Shown here piece by piece: positions 35,301 to 47,198 of a stretch of 64,000 nucleotides of DNA. The position numbers were made by a program, and so were the translations under genes. The first letter of the stretch is position 1. Every line of letters starts with the position of its first letter. Below the pieces are notes generated by a model. It saw nothing but the letters and a program-made list of their open reading frames with translations. It ran no database searches and was not told the origin of the DNA. The DNA is from Trichostrongylus colubriformis (taxonomy: Eukaryota; Nematoda; Chromadorea; Rhabditida; Trichostrongylidae): assembly GCA_963978905.1 (NCBI GenBank), contig OZ022256.1, positions 58,182,646-58,246,645 on the forward strand, in the 5' to 3' direction.

Positions 35301-35879
35301 CCGTGGACGATTCATTCAACCACCGCCTGATACAGGAAGTTTTGCACGTGCCATAGATGAAGGAAACATCAGAAGTGGGCTCCAATTGTGCTTATTAGTG
35401 AGAGCTGGGAGGCCAGTATGAAGCAGACTAAATATTTTCGGGAAGAAAAGTAGAAGATGCAAGAATATGTAGGTGAGGAAAGTTTTGAGAACGCTCAAAA
35501 AAGTTAACTTGCGAAGCCAATTGACCAGCTTCTATGAATAATCTTGTACATTACGGAGGAAGTTACACATGTTATGAAAAAATTGCCTCTCAAAAACTTG
35601 CTACTAGTCCAAAGACAATGTGTCATCGTGGAATTTTCTAGTTACACGAGTTCACCTCTTTGATTAGGAGCGACGATATGCTGGGTCCATCCAGTCACTT
35701 AGGTGAGAGGTGATCTACGCAGCCAGCGTGCCATAATGTCGCCTCTATCCTCTACACAATCCCTGGTGTGTTGTGTTGAGCGAAGCCTTCAAAAGTGTTA
35801 TTGGCAGCTCACGATCACAGAGAACCGAGAATAATGCACTTCTCTGAAAATACTTCACAGAGAGGTGCTCACCACACTA

Positions 35880-36621
35880 CAGGGGGTGCCAAAAAAAGTA
35901 ATTTTGTCTCGTCCACTTTCACCCCACTTTAGTCGAACCACAGCAAATTCTGTTGAGGTATTCACATCCCCAGATTCAAGAGCAGTCCTCACTCTATCAC
36001 TGTACTCCGTGGCAGTCTTCTGCACTAGCAGGAACGGGAGCGAGGAAATAGTGAACAAGATGTGTACCCTCAACTGGGCAAAATCCGAAATTTCGTCGCC
36101 CTCGTTCACAAACTTGCTGAGGTCCATTCACTCTGGGTACCTAAGGGGATTCATACTGTGTGGTGTTCTTTAGGATCCGTTTTTTCCGGGTTCCCAGCGC
36201 CCTTCGCTTCCAAGAGCCAAAACGTGCACTTACCACTGAAACCCCTCCGGAGGCGGATTTGGGCATGAAAATGATACTTCGGATCATAGCAGCCTTGTCC
36301 AAGCAGCAGGGGCTCTGTGACTTCCATGAACCGAAGGGCCAATCCTTAGGAAGCTTCCCACAAAAGACCTACCATGGAACCCGGCTCCACTGTTTTAAGG
36401 GGACCTTGATACCGTGACTGCTCTGAAGCCCGACTGCGCCGCTTAAAGGTTCTATAATATATTATGAAAATGAAAGTAGTGAGTCTCAGCTTGTTCCTGC
36501 TTTTAGAGGAACATTTCGGGAATATTTTGCCCCAATACTTTCATTTCTTTTGTTTCCCTATGTTTTGTATAATTGGGAGATGTGAGCCGTGGGCAAAATT
36601 ACTTTTTTTTGGCACTCCCTG
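35880..36621. mobile_element. Non-autonomous Tc1-type TIR element, copy 2
   Basis: Same element as 23944-24681 (roughly 95% identical by eye), ends CAGGGGGTGCCAAAAAAAGT and TTTTTTTTGGCACTCCCTG. TA precedes it (35878-35879), but the right flank is CATA, so the right end has mutated. Confidence 0.85.
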
Positions 36622-37447
36622 CATATCTTCCCTAATTAGAACCGATCAATCCTGATTGGATCTTCTCGCGAAAGTGCACTCGAGAGCCGAGCGTCGAAGA
36701 ATAAAATTCCAGAAAACTACCCCTGAACAGCTCCCTACCACTTGGACTCTTCTCTCTATGACCGGTAATGTTGGTATACTAAGAAATGGTATCGCTAAAA
36801 AAATTTGAAAAAGCCGTCGAACAGTATCCATAGTGTTGCTAGCCAGTACAAAAGGCAACTGTGGATTGGTAACCTTTTTAAGTCTTAGGAAGTACCTTAT
36901 CAGCTCAAAAACCAGTAAAAATTGGCGGTCGGTGAGATAAACTCGAGGAATTTCCAAAAAAAAAAACATTACTCCCTCTCACAACCAAAAGCACGTTTAC
37001 TACATCTCTCATCCGTGGTGCGTGCTCGCGCTTGAATGCAGTAGGATCAACGGTGACTCATCAGTTCCTCCTACCTCCTCTGCACTCTTTCCTGTAGTAT
37101 TTACCATGTTGTGAAAACCCTACTTGTACGGCGCAGACTGGATACCCGTTCTCAGTAAAGGTAGCAGATGTGGAGTGTCTGCCAGGGAGTGGTCAGCGGC
37201 CGTCCTCCTGGATGGTACTGTACGAGGTGCAGGTGTGGCCATCCGATCCCACTGGGTGACGAGGCATACCGATGGGCACGCACTCGAGGCCTCCAATTGG
37301 ATCCTCGAGTACTACCGCCATCACCGGACGACCATCCGGTGGTGGTAAATATTCTCCGCCTCGTAACGGAGAACGCCTCCCTGCCAATTTTTGAGTGGAC
37401 TCGAAAGAGTCGACAGGGAAGTGCTGTTGATGGCCACATGGTATGTA

Positions 37448-38387
37448 CAGGGTGCGGCAGAAGTATTGACCGATTGACGAAGTTTTACCATTTCAAGTAA
37501 AAAGGAGGAATCAGCATGAATTCTGTTCAGTTAATAGATGATCATTAAACATTCCCTTACATCCCGCTAGAATTTCATAAGTGTGCTTCTGTCCCATGCA
37601 CACTCGCGAAGACTGCGAGCAAGAGCCGGACGCAGGTGAGCGTTACACAAATCGACCAAAACTTTCGCCAAAACAGAGAGATTCGAGTAAATTTTAGAAA
37701 GTATTGTCCCACCTAAGTTAAGTCCCGCCCTCTAAGGCCCTTCCAGTAGGAATGTTGAGTGGATAAAGGTTCATACTGTTTGGTGGTAAGTGCTGCGAGG
37801 TGTTGAAGTCATGAAGGCTGTTCTGAGAACACTCAACCGCAACTACGCTTTGTGGTTCTTGGCTGCTTCATGATGGAAATCATCCGAATTTTAAGTCCGA
37901 AGTTAGGCATCATCTAAGGATGTAAGGGTCTTCCGATAACACTATTGAGTTGGTTCTTTTAGTTGGTTTTTACTTCGTCGGATTTGTAGAATTTTCGCAC
38001 TTCGCCACATCGTCTTGCAACAGCGCCCCTCCAGATTCCCTGGATGTCAAGCCATTCGATGCCCGTCGATCATTCCGTATTCAGCATCTTGTAGTGCTAA
38101 GCCTGCGCTACATATTCGTCACTATTCACTCATTGCTTCTAAAACTACTCCTGCGAGAGCATGGGACAATTTGTGCGGCGATCACCTGTGAACCACGGTA
38201 AATGCTTTTACTCACCCTCTTCGTCATTGTCCAAAACAAGGGCGATTCTATCGAATTCCTAGGTATTTTATGAAATGTTGTTTGAAAAGGTTTGTTGATC
38301 ACATATAGCAGTAAACTTTTTGTTGATACCTCATCCTCCTAGTATGATGAAATTTTGTCAGGCGGTCAATACTTTTGCCGCACCCCG
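37448..38387. mobile_element. TIR element of Tc1 type, non-autonomous
   Basis: Inverted ends CAGGGTGCGGCAGAAGTATT and AATACTTTTGCCGCACCCCG (both continuing as ...GACCG inward), flanked by TA at 37446-37447 and 38388-38389. It is 940 bp with no transposase motif seen. The CAGGGTG start resembles the Tc1-type ends at 17838. Confidence 0.8.
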
Positions 38388-39079
38388 TATATACATTTTC
38401 CGGAGCAGTTCCAGAAATCAATAACGTGAAGACTCGATCAAAAACCATTTCTAGAGGTGGAGGATACCAATTTCCATGACTTTTTTATTATTTTATTATC
38501 CTATCGATTCCCTGTGCACTCGATCAGGCCGAAGTGCAGCCCGAGCATCGAGGCATAAAACTTCTGGCCCGCTTTTCAGTCTCATTGAATCGCACTCTTC
38601 ACTACTTTACCGAATCTTGTGTCTTTTCCGAGGAGTATTATTTGAGGTATTCAAATTTTCAGAAAAATGCTATGGTCCATCGGTTTATCCTTATGCTGTC
38701 CGCGTCCTTATGCTAATAAGGACAATTTCAAAGTTATTGTGGAAATGTTGCGAAAAAGTCTCGATACATCGATTCAGGTAACACTATGTTGCTACTGATC
38801 GCATGATGAATCAATGCCTATCCACAAACGAGAGAAAAATAGAGAAAATGAGTCACCCAACCAGAAGTTTCATGAGGATCAATAGATTGTTATGAGCTGG
38901 TCCTCCAACTAAGTTTTCTTGTAATCGTGTGTTACTTTGCCAAACGAGATTTTTAGGTGGATCAGTTTTATTTATGGCCTTACATTTCGACCTTTCGTCG
39001 TCTTCAGAGGCCTAAAAAGTGGCTTGAAGTTCACTGACCCTTGACTGATCAGGCGCCAAAAACCCCTAGCATTTCGGAC

Positions 39080-39317
39080 TTACCCATTCAATCCATGAGA
39101 CGTTGAATAGACGAAAGAAGGAAATTGTACTTACCCCGTGATCCACGGCGAGTGGTAGGACGTCGCTACCGACTCGTGTTAGCATGATGAGCGACTGGGA
39201 ATCACTATACAGCGGTGATGACAAATCACAGTGCTCCCACTTGCTCATCATACTAATACGAGTCGGTAGTGACGTGCTACCACCGTCTATTCGACCTCTC
39301 ATGGATTGAATGGGTAA
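39080..39317. mobile_element. Fold-back MITE
   Basis: TTACCCATTCAATCCATGAGA at the left returns inverted at the right end (39297-39317). An inner pair (CGCTACCGACTCGTGTTAGC / inverted ACGAGTCGGTAG) makes a nearly complete hairpin of about 238 bp. No clear target duplication was found. Confidence 0.75.
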
Positions 39318-39422
39318 TTCATTACATTACATTACATGCAGTTTGTGCAACTTAACGACATGCAAGGTCATTACGGTAGGTCTTACATTGGTCAAAGTTG
39401 TCTCACGATCAAGTAAATACTA

Positions 39423-39675
39423 GGTTGTCCCAAAAGTCTTGTGGGATTTTTTTCGATCATCACTTTTTATTATTTTTTCTTCCAACAAACAACAATCAGG
39501 CAACAGCGTATGCACCATTGCTATCGACAACACTCTGCCACCTCGTAGGTAAATCGTTGATTCCCTCCTCCCAGAACTCCGGGTTCTGAGAGTCGAAGAA
39601 GTCAGCGACTCGACTTAACATCCTTGTAGTGACTTTCTCATCGCGAGCTGCGGCGATAAACAGCAGTTATCAAAA
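39423..39675 (-). pseudogene. Mariner 3'-end fragment
   Basis: After TA (39421-39422) comes a mariner terminus GGTTGTCCCAAAAGTCTTGT. On the minus strand the C-terminal transposase reads FFDSQNPEFWEEGINDLPTR, then WQSVVDSNGAYAVA-stop, a characteristic mariner tail. Everything upstream of the last ~40-60 residues is missing. Confidence 0.8.
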
Positions 39676-39689
39676 ATCAAAAATATCAA

Positions 39690-39850
39690 CGTCTAAAGGG
39701 AATGTTGCAATGTACGCAATACACGCGAAGAAATTCGCGGTGCCGCTCGCCGAGCGCGGACGGGCGTCCGACATTATTATACACATCTTAGCTGTGCTGC
39801 CCCGTAGTAAGTAGATGGAATGCCAAGTAGTACTTATTAAACAACAGTTT
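39690..39850 (+). repeat. Fragment of the dispersed element at 2219-2790
   Basis: GGGAATGTTGCAATGTACGC, GCCGCTCGCCGAGCGCGG and the following AGTAAGTAG.TGGAAT.CCA block match 2678-2830. The homology continues into the promoter of the Gly-rich gene downstream, as in the core at 2.7-3.3 kb. Confidence 0.6.
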
Positions 39851-40541
39851 TATTCTTTCCAGAAAACATTTTAATGCCGCATCTGGTCAGCTGGAATACT
39901 TCGAAACACATCCCAACCTAACCCACCACCTCTGAAGTCCAACCAACATAGTGCGAAGCAGCTAACTAGGTGTCAGTGCCTGAAACAAAAGATCCTCAAA
40001 AGTTCCTCGACGTGAAATCTCGATGAGCACTCATTACTGAGAGACTGCTGAAGATCAAGACGCATCAGTTCTTCCAATGCACTTCATCAGCACATTGTGG
40101 TGGAAACCTGGTTATTCAAAACAAGACGATCAAGCTTCACTCAAACTCAAAAGCGATACAGTGTGGTTGCCTACCGCCAGCGGTAAATGAGCCGCTTTTC
40201 GTGACTTGTGACAGCAGGCGATAGTGGTTAGCACTATAAGCCTAACGGATAGTGACTACTGGAACAACACAACTGTCATGGAAATCTTTCTCTATGTTTG
40301 TTCTCATGTCTCACACGTTAATGGAATTTTCTCCATAGAAAGAGCTGACTAAATAGAGTCGATGCTGATGTGGTACCTTTGAACACAAGCCTCAGGCATG
40401 CACTTCAAACAAATAGCCTGGATAATGTTACCAGGTCGCTCCTGGACAATGAGCACATGTTAAGTAAACGAGGTCGTGAAAATACACGTACTTCCTCTTT
40501 CGGCCTACACTCCAGTACATGCAGTACTTCGTCCTTCGGCC

Positions 40542-40553
40542 AACATAAATATC
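40542..40553 (+). promoter_or_regulatory. Conserved TATA-like element AACATAAATATC
   Basis: Lies 151-152 bp before the ATG at 40705. The same element at the same distance precedes the leader exons at 3341, 5819 and 54968 (minus). Diverged copies without a leader exon behind them are at 47886-47897 (+) and 59937-59948 (-). Confidence 0.45.
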
Positions 40554-40704
40554 GGCCCCATCTCTACGTTGACATCAAGCTCCTACTGTCAGGTCGGCTG
40601 TGACTTCTCGATAGTTCCCTTGTCTTCCTCCAAACCATCCATTTCTCTGCTCGTTTTGAGTGGCAGTACACTTATGGAGAAACTAAAATTTCTCTCTTTT
40701 TCAG

Positions 40705-42181
40705 ATGTATCTTTACACTCTTGCAGCTGTAGCTGTTTTTGTAGCAGCCTCTGCAGATTCGGTACGTTGAAAAATTTCTCAAAGCAACGTAATGAAGATG
40801 GGCGCGCACTAATGTAAAAGCAGATACAATCCACCAATTCATAAAGGGAGGGGGGGGTGGCGATAGATGATTGGTCTAGATGAGAGAAGAAAAATCTTAT
40901 GTAGTTCAAAATAGAGATCCCTTATTTCCTTGTGAACGCAGAGTTTTTTTGAACAGCAGGTTCCTTAAACACGATGTATCTGTAAAAGCTTCCTCGCCTG
41001 GGTTATCAAGGCAGTGAAGTTTTGAGGGCAAATGGGCAATGAACACTTTCTTGTGAAGGGAATTCTTACCGCTTTTGGCCTTCTTGTAAGAAATGGAGGA
41101 GCGGAATAGCAAACAAGTGAGGCCGATAGCACTGGGCTTAGGGTTATCCTTCACAAATAAAACAACCTCAGTTACCGCATTATCTCAGTCCAGGAAAGGC
41201 TCACTTTACCTTCGTGGGCGTTGAAAGTGCCAAAGTTTGTTTTGGTAGGTGATAGTGGTGGGTTAATCAACAAATAACTCTGGATGTTGGCAGCTCTCCA
41301 AACTGCAATCAAAAAGTTATTTTTTTCAAATTTCAGAGGTCGATCCACGAGAACGTGGAAGTGGAATTGAAAGCAACCACTCCACCTATCGCTTCGTCCA
41401 CCTCGCCCAGTAATGAATCCGCTCAAAGTAATGATACTCAAAAAGGCCCACAGAAAAGTCCAGGTGAACCTCCGCTGACAGGCTTTCCGTGTGTGAGCAA
41501 CAATGTCGTTCTTTGGTCAAGTAATGGCGGATACGGTCCAGGAGCGCCAAATAGCAGACCCTGTTGTGGAAGCGATAAAGCAGGAGGATACGGATGGACA
41601 ATTCCCGACATGAAAGGGTCTTTCGGAGGACCAGATCAAGATGGAGGACCCTATGAAGGGCCAAGTCCCATGGGACCTGGACCTAATGGATGGCAAGCTC
41701 CATCCGGAGCATCCAATGGAGGGCAAGATTCTATGAGAAGATTTTATGGATGAAGAGGTCCATACACGGGAGGATATGGTTGCCAGGGTTGCGGTAGACA
41801 TGGTCATGGATATGGCCCTTCCGGAGCATGTAGTGGTGGGTCAGATCCCATGGGAAGATTTAATGGATGGAAAGGTGTAGACATGGGAGGATAGGCTGTC
41901 GTGGTTGCGGTAGCCATGGTTATGGATATGGACACGATCATCAGTATCATGATCATCACCAAGAACATCATGGACATGGTGGCGGTAGACGATGTAGACA
42001 CTGCGGATACGGTGGGGCCGGTGGATGGAGTGCGTCCGGAGGAAATGGAGAAAATGGTGGATACAATGCGCCTTCTGAAGTGGGAAGTTACAGATATAGC
42101 GGATACGGTCATGAGTATAGAGGTTATGGCTACGGATACGGTCAAGGAGGTCGAGGCTACAACGGTTTCCAAATGCAGTAA
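40705..42181 (+). pseudogene. Gly/Tyr-rich secreted peptide gene, truncated by stop and frameshift
   Basis: The leader exon 40705-40761 (TTTTTCAG before ATG) encodes MYLYTLAAVAVFVAASADS with a GTACGT donor. Exon 2 opens at 41337 after AATTTCAG in the same phase: RSIHENVEVELKATTPPIAS, then Pro/Ser-rich, then Gly-rich blocks (GGYGPGAPNS, RPCCGSDKAGGYGW). It meets TGA at 41751-41753 (157 aa product). Beyond the stop the same frame continues with paralogous sequence (GGYGCQGCGRHGHGYGPS). A one-base loss near 41894 then shifts to a frame with CRGCGSHGYGYGHDHQYHDH and SGYGHEYRGYGYGYGQGG, ending in TAA at about 42179-42181. By comparison with the intact 272-residue paralogue at 53613-54968, the stop (GGA to TGA) and the deletion look like lesions. 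The short 157-aa form could still be made and secreted. Confidence 0.8.
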
Positions 42182-43454
42182 TATTCAAGACTTGAAGCAA
42201 TCTTGACCGCACAGCCGTTTCTTCAACCTGTAACACTCCTCAGTACTGTTACTGTAGATGTTTCACTTGCTCGGATTCTAGAAAATAAAAATTTTTTTAA
42301 AATGAAAGTTGTTCTACTGCATTGCTGTAACATACTGAAAACAATACTATTTTTGTACATGAAAGGATAACTTCCCTTCATTGAAAAGATTGTGATATGG
42401 CCAATGTCAACTTCAAAATAACGATAAAGAGACAATGCTTCAGCTGTAAGTAGCTTTGCGCTAATCAAGGGTCAACAAAATTTTGTGCTCATCAGTTATA
42501 TTATTTCTAGCATCTCAGGGATATGCCAAGTGAGAAAAGTCACTTTTCGCCTCCACTTCCACACCAAGTGAGCAAACCTTCATAGAAATTTAACCAAGTA
42601 GTTTCACATTCTAGCATAAGAACACTCTTAAAAGGATCATTGAACTCTATGGCAGCCTTCTGCATGAATAGATGGAGGAAGTTTCGCCAGACTTGGTGTT
42701 CGAGAAGGTTAACAGCACGTCGTGCACTCGAATATTCTGTTTTTCAGGTAGATTTCTAATGCTCTTCCTTCATTTTTAAGCAGCCGACCACGTAATTACC
42801 ATGAGTCCCCTCCAGAGGCAGGAAGCAAACATGAGAAATGACTTTGCGAAAGATAGCAGCGTTGATTTAGCAGCAAGCTGTTAATGGCTCTCCAAACTAA
42901 AGCGACAGTAATTCCCATGTGCGGCTTCGTATAAACCTCGGTATGACTTGATATCTTCTTGATATCAAGGTGATATAAAGCACAGTCTTTATTACCGCTT
43001 TCGAGAGACCCACCACGGTCGATGGCTTTACTGTGTGCTGCCTGAAAGCTTCATGTTCTGAGTACAGTGAAGGTAATAATTCACATCGTGCTTCTAGGTA
43101 TATAGAAACGAATATTGAAGATCGGCGCAGTGGACCCTTGGAGAAGGACAGCTTGCCTCTGTGACGTGTTAAGAACATGTAACTCGGACACCTTTGACTC
43201 ACGTTAGTGCGGTTGTGAACATGACAGACATGTGAAGATATCTATCACCATTGGCATCCCGAGAGACAGGCCTTTGATTTGTCAGAGACGGCACTCGACA
43301 ATTTGCGCAGCAGATATGCAGAAAAGGTCAAAATGACCTAATGCGAACTGCACATCCACTGAACAACATAAATCCGTTCGCATCACTGCTACCTTCCATT
43401 GTTGGTTTTTGAAAAACAGTAATGAGTAAGTTTAAAAGTTGAAATACCGAAGAA

Positions 43455-43890
43455 CAGGATGATGGCACTAATCACGCTCAAAAGGCTAATCATGCAATCA
43501 CAATTCAATTACTTTAAAAACCAAAACCCCTCGAGCACACCGAATTCGTCTCACTGCGAGTCTTCGTTCCAGGCTTGTGCGCCTTTGTCAATCGCTTCGC
43601 TGCACAGTCTGCCGCTTATTCTGTCGCGTGCCATTAAGCCATATGATATTTGCGTTGCTTAATCAGCAGAATTTTAATCACAATATCAAAAATTATGGAT
43701 TAAAACAACTGCTGCGATGAAGCAATTTCCTAAACAGCACTTTTCCCAAACGTAGAGCTGCAAATTCAGATGATGTCGAAGATGGTCCCACTGTGGCTTT
43801 ATGTCTGGAGGTGAATCGGGGTTTGAATTCGACATAAAACTGGAAGTGCATTCTGAATCGCACATTTTCTACTCAATGACTGGGCATGTT
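43455..43890. repeat. Dispersed TTAATCAGCAGAA repeat, left-arm copy
   Basis: Landmarks GTCGCGTGCCATTAAG, ATATTTGCGTTGCTTAATC and AGCAGAATTTTAATCA recur at 50857-51230 (+), 51330-51730 (-) and 62980-63290 (-). Downstream, a GCAAAT..GA.G.TGTC-like block is also conserved at 51130. No coding frame is conserved. Confidence 0.6.
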
Positions 43891-44280
43891 GGAGAGCTAA
43901 TAAGGCTGCTTGCACTGAGTTGCACGTCAGAAATGTCCAACTAGGTCAGGTTACTCAAAGGAACATTGGTCGCGATACCTAGTTCGCGCCCAGTCGACAA
44001 CGGCACCAATAATGCACTTATTGCATGCGGAGAGACGAATTTACTCGGTAGATGACAACTTTTGCCACAAATTTACACAGAAATTTTGCACTGAAGGCGG
44101 AATTGCTATGATGGGTTAGCACTGATTACGATCTCGATAAAGCATATCACAAATTAACGTTTATCAGCTTAGTCTTTTATTCCATAAATTCTGAAAACAA
44201 TGTGCATCGTTATGATGTCATTCGAAAAATTATAACCACTCATCAACTAAAATCAACAACGCCTCGATAAAAGAACCCTA

Positions 44281-44612
44281 TCAGCTGTAGTCCCATCCAC
44301 GCATTCCCCCTATTCCACCATATCCGTTACATGTGCCATATTCGACATATCCATCAGTCATAGGACAGAAGCATATCATACACGTTATCGTACATTTCAT
44401 TTTTATAGGAGGCTCTTCAGTTACATCATGGAGCTTTACTGATTCGGTTGACGACATGATTTCACTGTGTGTTTGTGGAACTGCTGTTTCTGCAACTGTC
44501 TTTCCCATGGTTAATGATTCATTGGCTTCCTCATTGTATATCGCTGATACATTGGCTGAATCCTTCTTTACCCTGAAACACTGAGGGTAATACTAAAAGA
44601 AGGAGCAACATG
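44281..44612 (-). CDS. Secreted CxICxCPM / Gly peptide, left-arm copy
   Basis: On the minus strand an acceptor CTTCTTTTAG (or the later GTGTTTCAG) opens a frame. It runs through VKKDSANVSAIYNEEANES (acidic spacer), MGKTVAETAVPQTHSEIM and LHDVTEEPP to the motif KCTITCMICFCPMTDG and a short Gly tail (CNGYGGIGGMRGWDYS), ending at TGA 44281-44283. The spacer SEE/NEEANESLT and the C-x-I-C-aromatic-C-P-M motif match the peptide exon at 10259. A perfect hairpin with a duplicated ~90 bp block lies just upstream (44630-44785). A leader exon is not firmly identified: an 18-codon ATG-led segment before a GTAAGG site exists in the duplicated block but is only weakly signal-like. Function unknown; an antimicrobial-like secreted peptide is inference. 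Confidence 0.6.
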
Positions 44613-44629
44613 TGAGTCGCTATTCTTCA

Positions 44630-44785
44630 TAGCATAGTAAGGCAGAACAAATGTCCGATTGTGACCATGTAAAATGAAAATTAATTATTACCTTCTGCCT
44701 TACTATGCTATTCTTCATAGCATAGTAAGGCAGAAGCAAATGTCCAATTGTGACCATGTAAAATGAAAATTAATTAGTATATGCT
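44630..44785. repeat. Tandem ~90 bp duplication with perfect 20-bp hairpin
   Basis: TCATAGCATAGTAAGGCAGAA plus ATGTCC.ATTGTGACCATG and AAATGAAAATTAATTA occurs twice. Between the copies CTTCTGCCTTACTATGCTAT and its exact reverse complement form a stem with a 5-base loop (about 44693-44737). The same arrangement, with one stem mismatch, is at 62208-62360. Confidence 0.75.
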
Positions 44786-45940
44786 CTGCAAGTACTAATC
44801 GAACTGATCATGTTGACCTCGTTATCACAACAATTGCACTGATTCCATTGGAAATCTATTAAGCAACATTTTGGAAGGGTTGCTCAAACAATGAGAAGCA
44901 TCAAAACAGATAATGAGCAAAGCTTCTTATTGGTGCCATTTTATATTATTTTGAGAATTTAAAAAATATAGCAAAAAGACGGATAAATAATGGATTACTC
45001 GCTTTTTTGTGTCGACTGTCTATGAATTAGTGCCCTTATTGCTTTTACAGTGCTGTAAGGCGCAATCCGAACCTATCACACATCGCACTATTGAACATGA
45101 TCATGCAAGAAATTAAGTTGTGAAACCACTGGAGTGACTGAAACGAACGAGTGTCGTTGACTGCACACAGACAACAGTATGACTGCCTCTGCCAAGTGCG
45201 GCTTACAGTGTCTTTTCAAAACCTTGGGTTTTGAAAAATGCGTGACCTTGTGACCTCTCCCGCTGGCATAGGTACCTGCACCAACGGTCCAACTGTACTG
45301 GCTGCAACAGCTTCTCTTATCACACACACACTAACTTCATTCAAAACCACTCGCGACTTTCAACTTTCAATTTTTCACTCCACCACGGTTAACACTGTAG
45401 TAAACACCCTGCGTCCGCCCTCATGTAACACTTCTTTTGTAGCAAATGCATACAGGGAGAGCTTGAAGGGATAAGGAGCTCTGGAGCATGAGGATCAAAC
45501 GCAATGCGATACTCCCTCTCTGCTACTGAAAATCAGCTTGGAATAGTAGTTTGTAGATTCAACACACCACGAAGCTTCTTTTTCTATGTTTGTTCATGTG
45601 AAAACTCACGCTTCTTTCTTGAGCTGTGTCAGCCGGATTGATATGGCACAGTTTCAGAGACAATTCCAATTTAGTAGGTGATTTTCCTAGGTGAGATCGT
45701 ATGAAACGAATTGAAGGAACTGTTTCATGCTGGTGTGTGCTTTATTTGGTCCACTCCACTAAATGAAAAACAAGATATGCCTCTCTATGAACCTTTTCTC
45801 ATTTTCTCATCTCATAATCAGCCAATTACGCAATCCTTATACCTTCGAGAAATTTCTAGCCTTCGGTTGTAAAGACATGGAATTTCTAAGGTTAGTGGTT
45901 ATCAACTCGCTTCAGGAATGAACAGAAAACTGGTGCTAAC

Positions 45941-47197
45941 AGGGAAGGTCTTTCAACTCATGACGCGCTTTTTGAATGCCGCTTTTTGCATGTATGGGGG
46001 TACATACAGGAAGCATATAACTGATGTCCATTTTTGCTGCGCGCCCTTACGAATGCCAAAAACGGGCTTGATGGTTCGATCCCCGCCGAGGTCAAATTTT
46101 TGCAAAATTTGGATTTTCAGTTTTTGGGCTCAAAAACACCTAAATATGAAAAATAAGTGCAGTAATCACATTGAGAGTTCCAGACTACCCTCTACTGTCA
46201 GTTTTCAGCAAGTTTGACAGTCCAATCTTTTGACCTTTCAGCGCTCATAGCTTACGAACGAGGCGTTTTTGCGTAAAACGGATTTGATATTCGTGTTCAG
46301 GAGGTCGAACTACCCCCAGATGTAAGTTTCCAGCCCAATCGAAGTTTTGAGCCAAATTCGAAAAAATGAGCTGGGCATTGATATACCTTCGAGTGCACTT
46401 TCAACGAAAGAGACGACGGTATCACTTGTCAAGAAAACCTGACTATTTCTCTTGCTTGATGCTTGGTTGGTCAAGTAATAACGATAGGCATCCATGCTGT
46501 GCATATTCCACTGATTTTCAGCGATTTTGCTAGTTATTCGCTTCTACAAATAGAAAGGGCACCATGTATCCATGACCAAACGCCTTTCTCGAAATTAGGG
46601 TCAAAATTTGGATTTGGCTAGAAATGTGTACCTAGGGGTAGTTTGACCCCTGAAAACGAATATGGCACTCATTTTGTGCGAAATCGCGAAATTCGAGCGC
46701 TACGGGCCCTTTCATGTTCAAAAAGGTCACATTACCAAATTCATTGACAATTTGTAAATAGAGTCATTTTGGCATGCTGTCAACGGAAATTATAGTCATT
46801 TGGCATAAACAGACATATGTGAAGATGAAACAGTGAAGGCAAAAAAAAGCAAAAGTTTTGCAACGCCGGGTCTCGAACCACCAACCTATGCACTTCGTCC
46901 GTTTGAGAGTCCATCGTCGTATCCAGTAGGCCACCCGGTCACCGCAGTAGCCGTACATCGGGGAACCGTTATTAAACTGCTACGTACTTTTAGTACATGG
47001 TGGAGACAAGATTTTATTTTTTACCGTGTTTGACTTTGTTTTGGATGTGAAATAGACGAACTCCTTTGGATCTGCACGTGATCAAAGTTACAAGGGGTAT
47101 GCGTTACAATAAGTGGGTTAAAATCGCCTTTTTGAGAAAAAAATTTTTCACTCCTTTTTTGGCATTTGTAGGAATGCACAGCAAAAATGGAAGTCAG
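45941..47197. mobile_element. Left-arm-only insertion/replacement
   Basis: The two arms of inverted repeat 2 align up to CAGAAAACTGGTGCTAA (about 45940 and 61046) and resume at ATGAAATCAAGCC (47199 and about 60625). Between these the left arm has about 1.26 kb of unrelated sequence where the right arm has about 0.42 kb containing the front of a Gly-rich exon. The insertion contains a tRNA-like block and many imprecise AAATTCGA/GTCAAAATTTGG words. No TIRs or target duplication were seen. Confidence 0.6.
46857..46952 (-). other. tRNA-like sequence (possible SINE head or tRNA relic)
   Basis: On the minus strand GCGGTGACCGGGTGGCC leads into an A-box-like TGGCCTACTGG. About 50 bases later comes a B-box-like GGTTCGAGACC, then GGCGTTGC, which can pair with the 5' GCGGTG using G-U pairs. 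A long variable arm would be implied, as in Leu/Ser-type or nematode V-arm tRNAs. The anticodon stem pairs poorly, so it is probably not a functional tRNA. Confidence 0.35.
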
Positions 47198-47198
47198 T

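Noticed and set aside
37168..37500. Plus-strand frame with CTRCRCGH and CTGCG, looking like a zinc ribbon
   Set aside because: The second Cys pair lies inside the TIR of the element starting at 37448, so the motif spans an element boundary by chance.
41517..42236. Minus-strand open frames over the 41.5-42.2 kb Gly-rich gene
   Set aside because: Antisense shadows of a low-complexity coding region, rich in Ser/Thr/Ile as expected from reversed Gly/Tyr codons.
46060..46095. Perfect tRNA B-box GGTTCGATCCC
   Set aside because: No matching A box, acceptor partner or cloverleaf can be built upstream. Probably chance or a relic.
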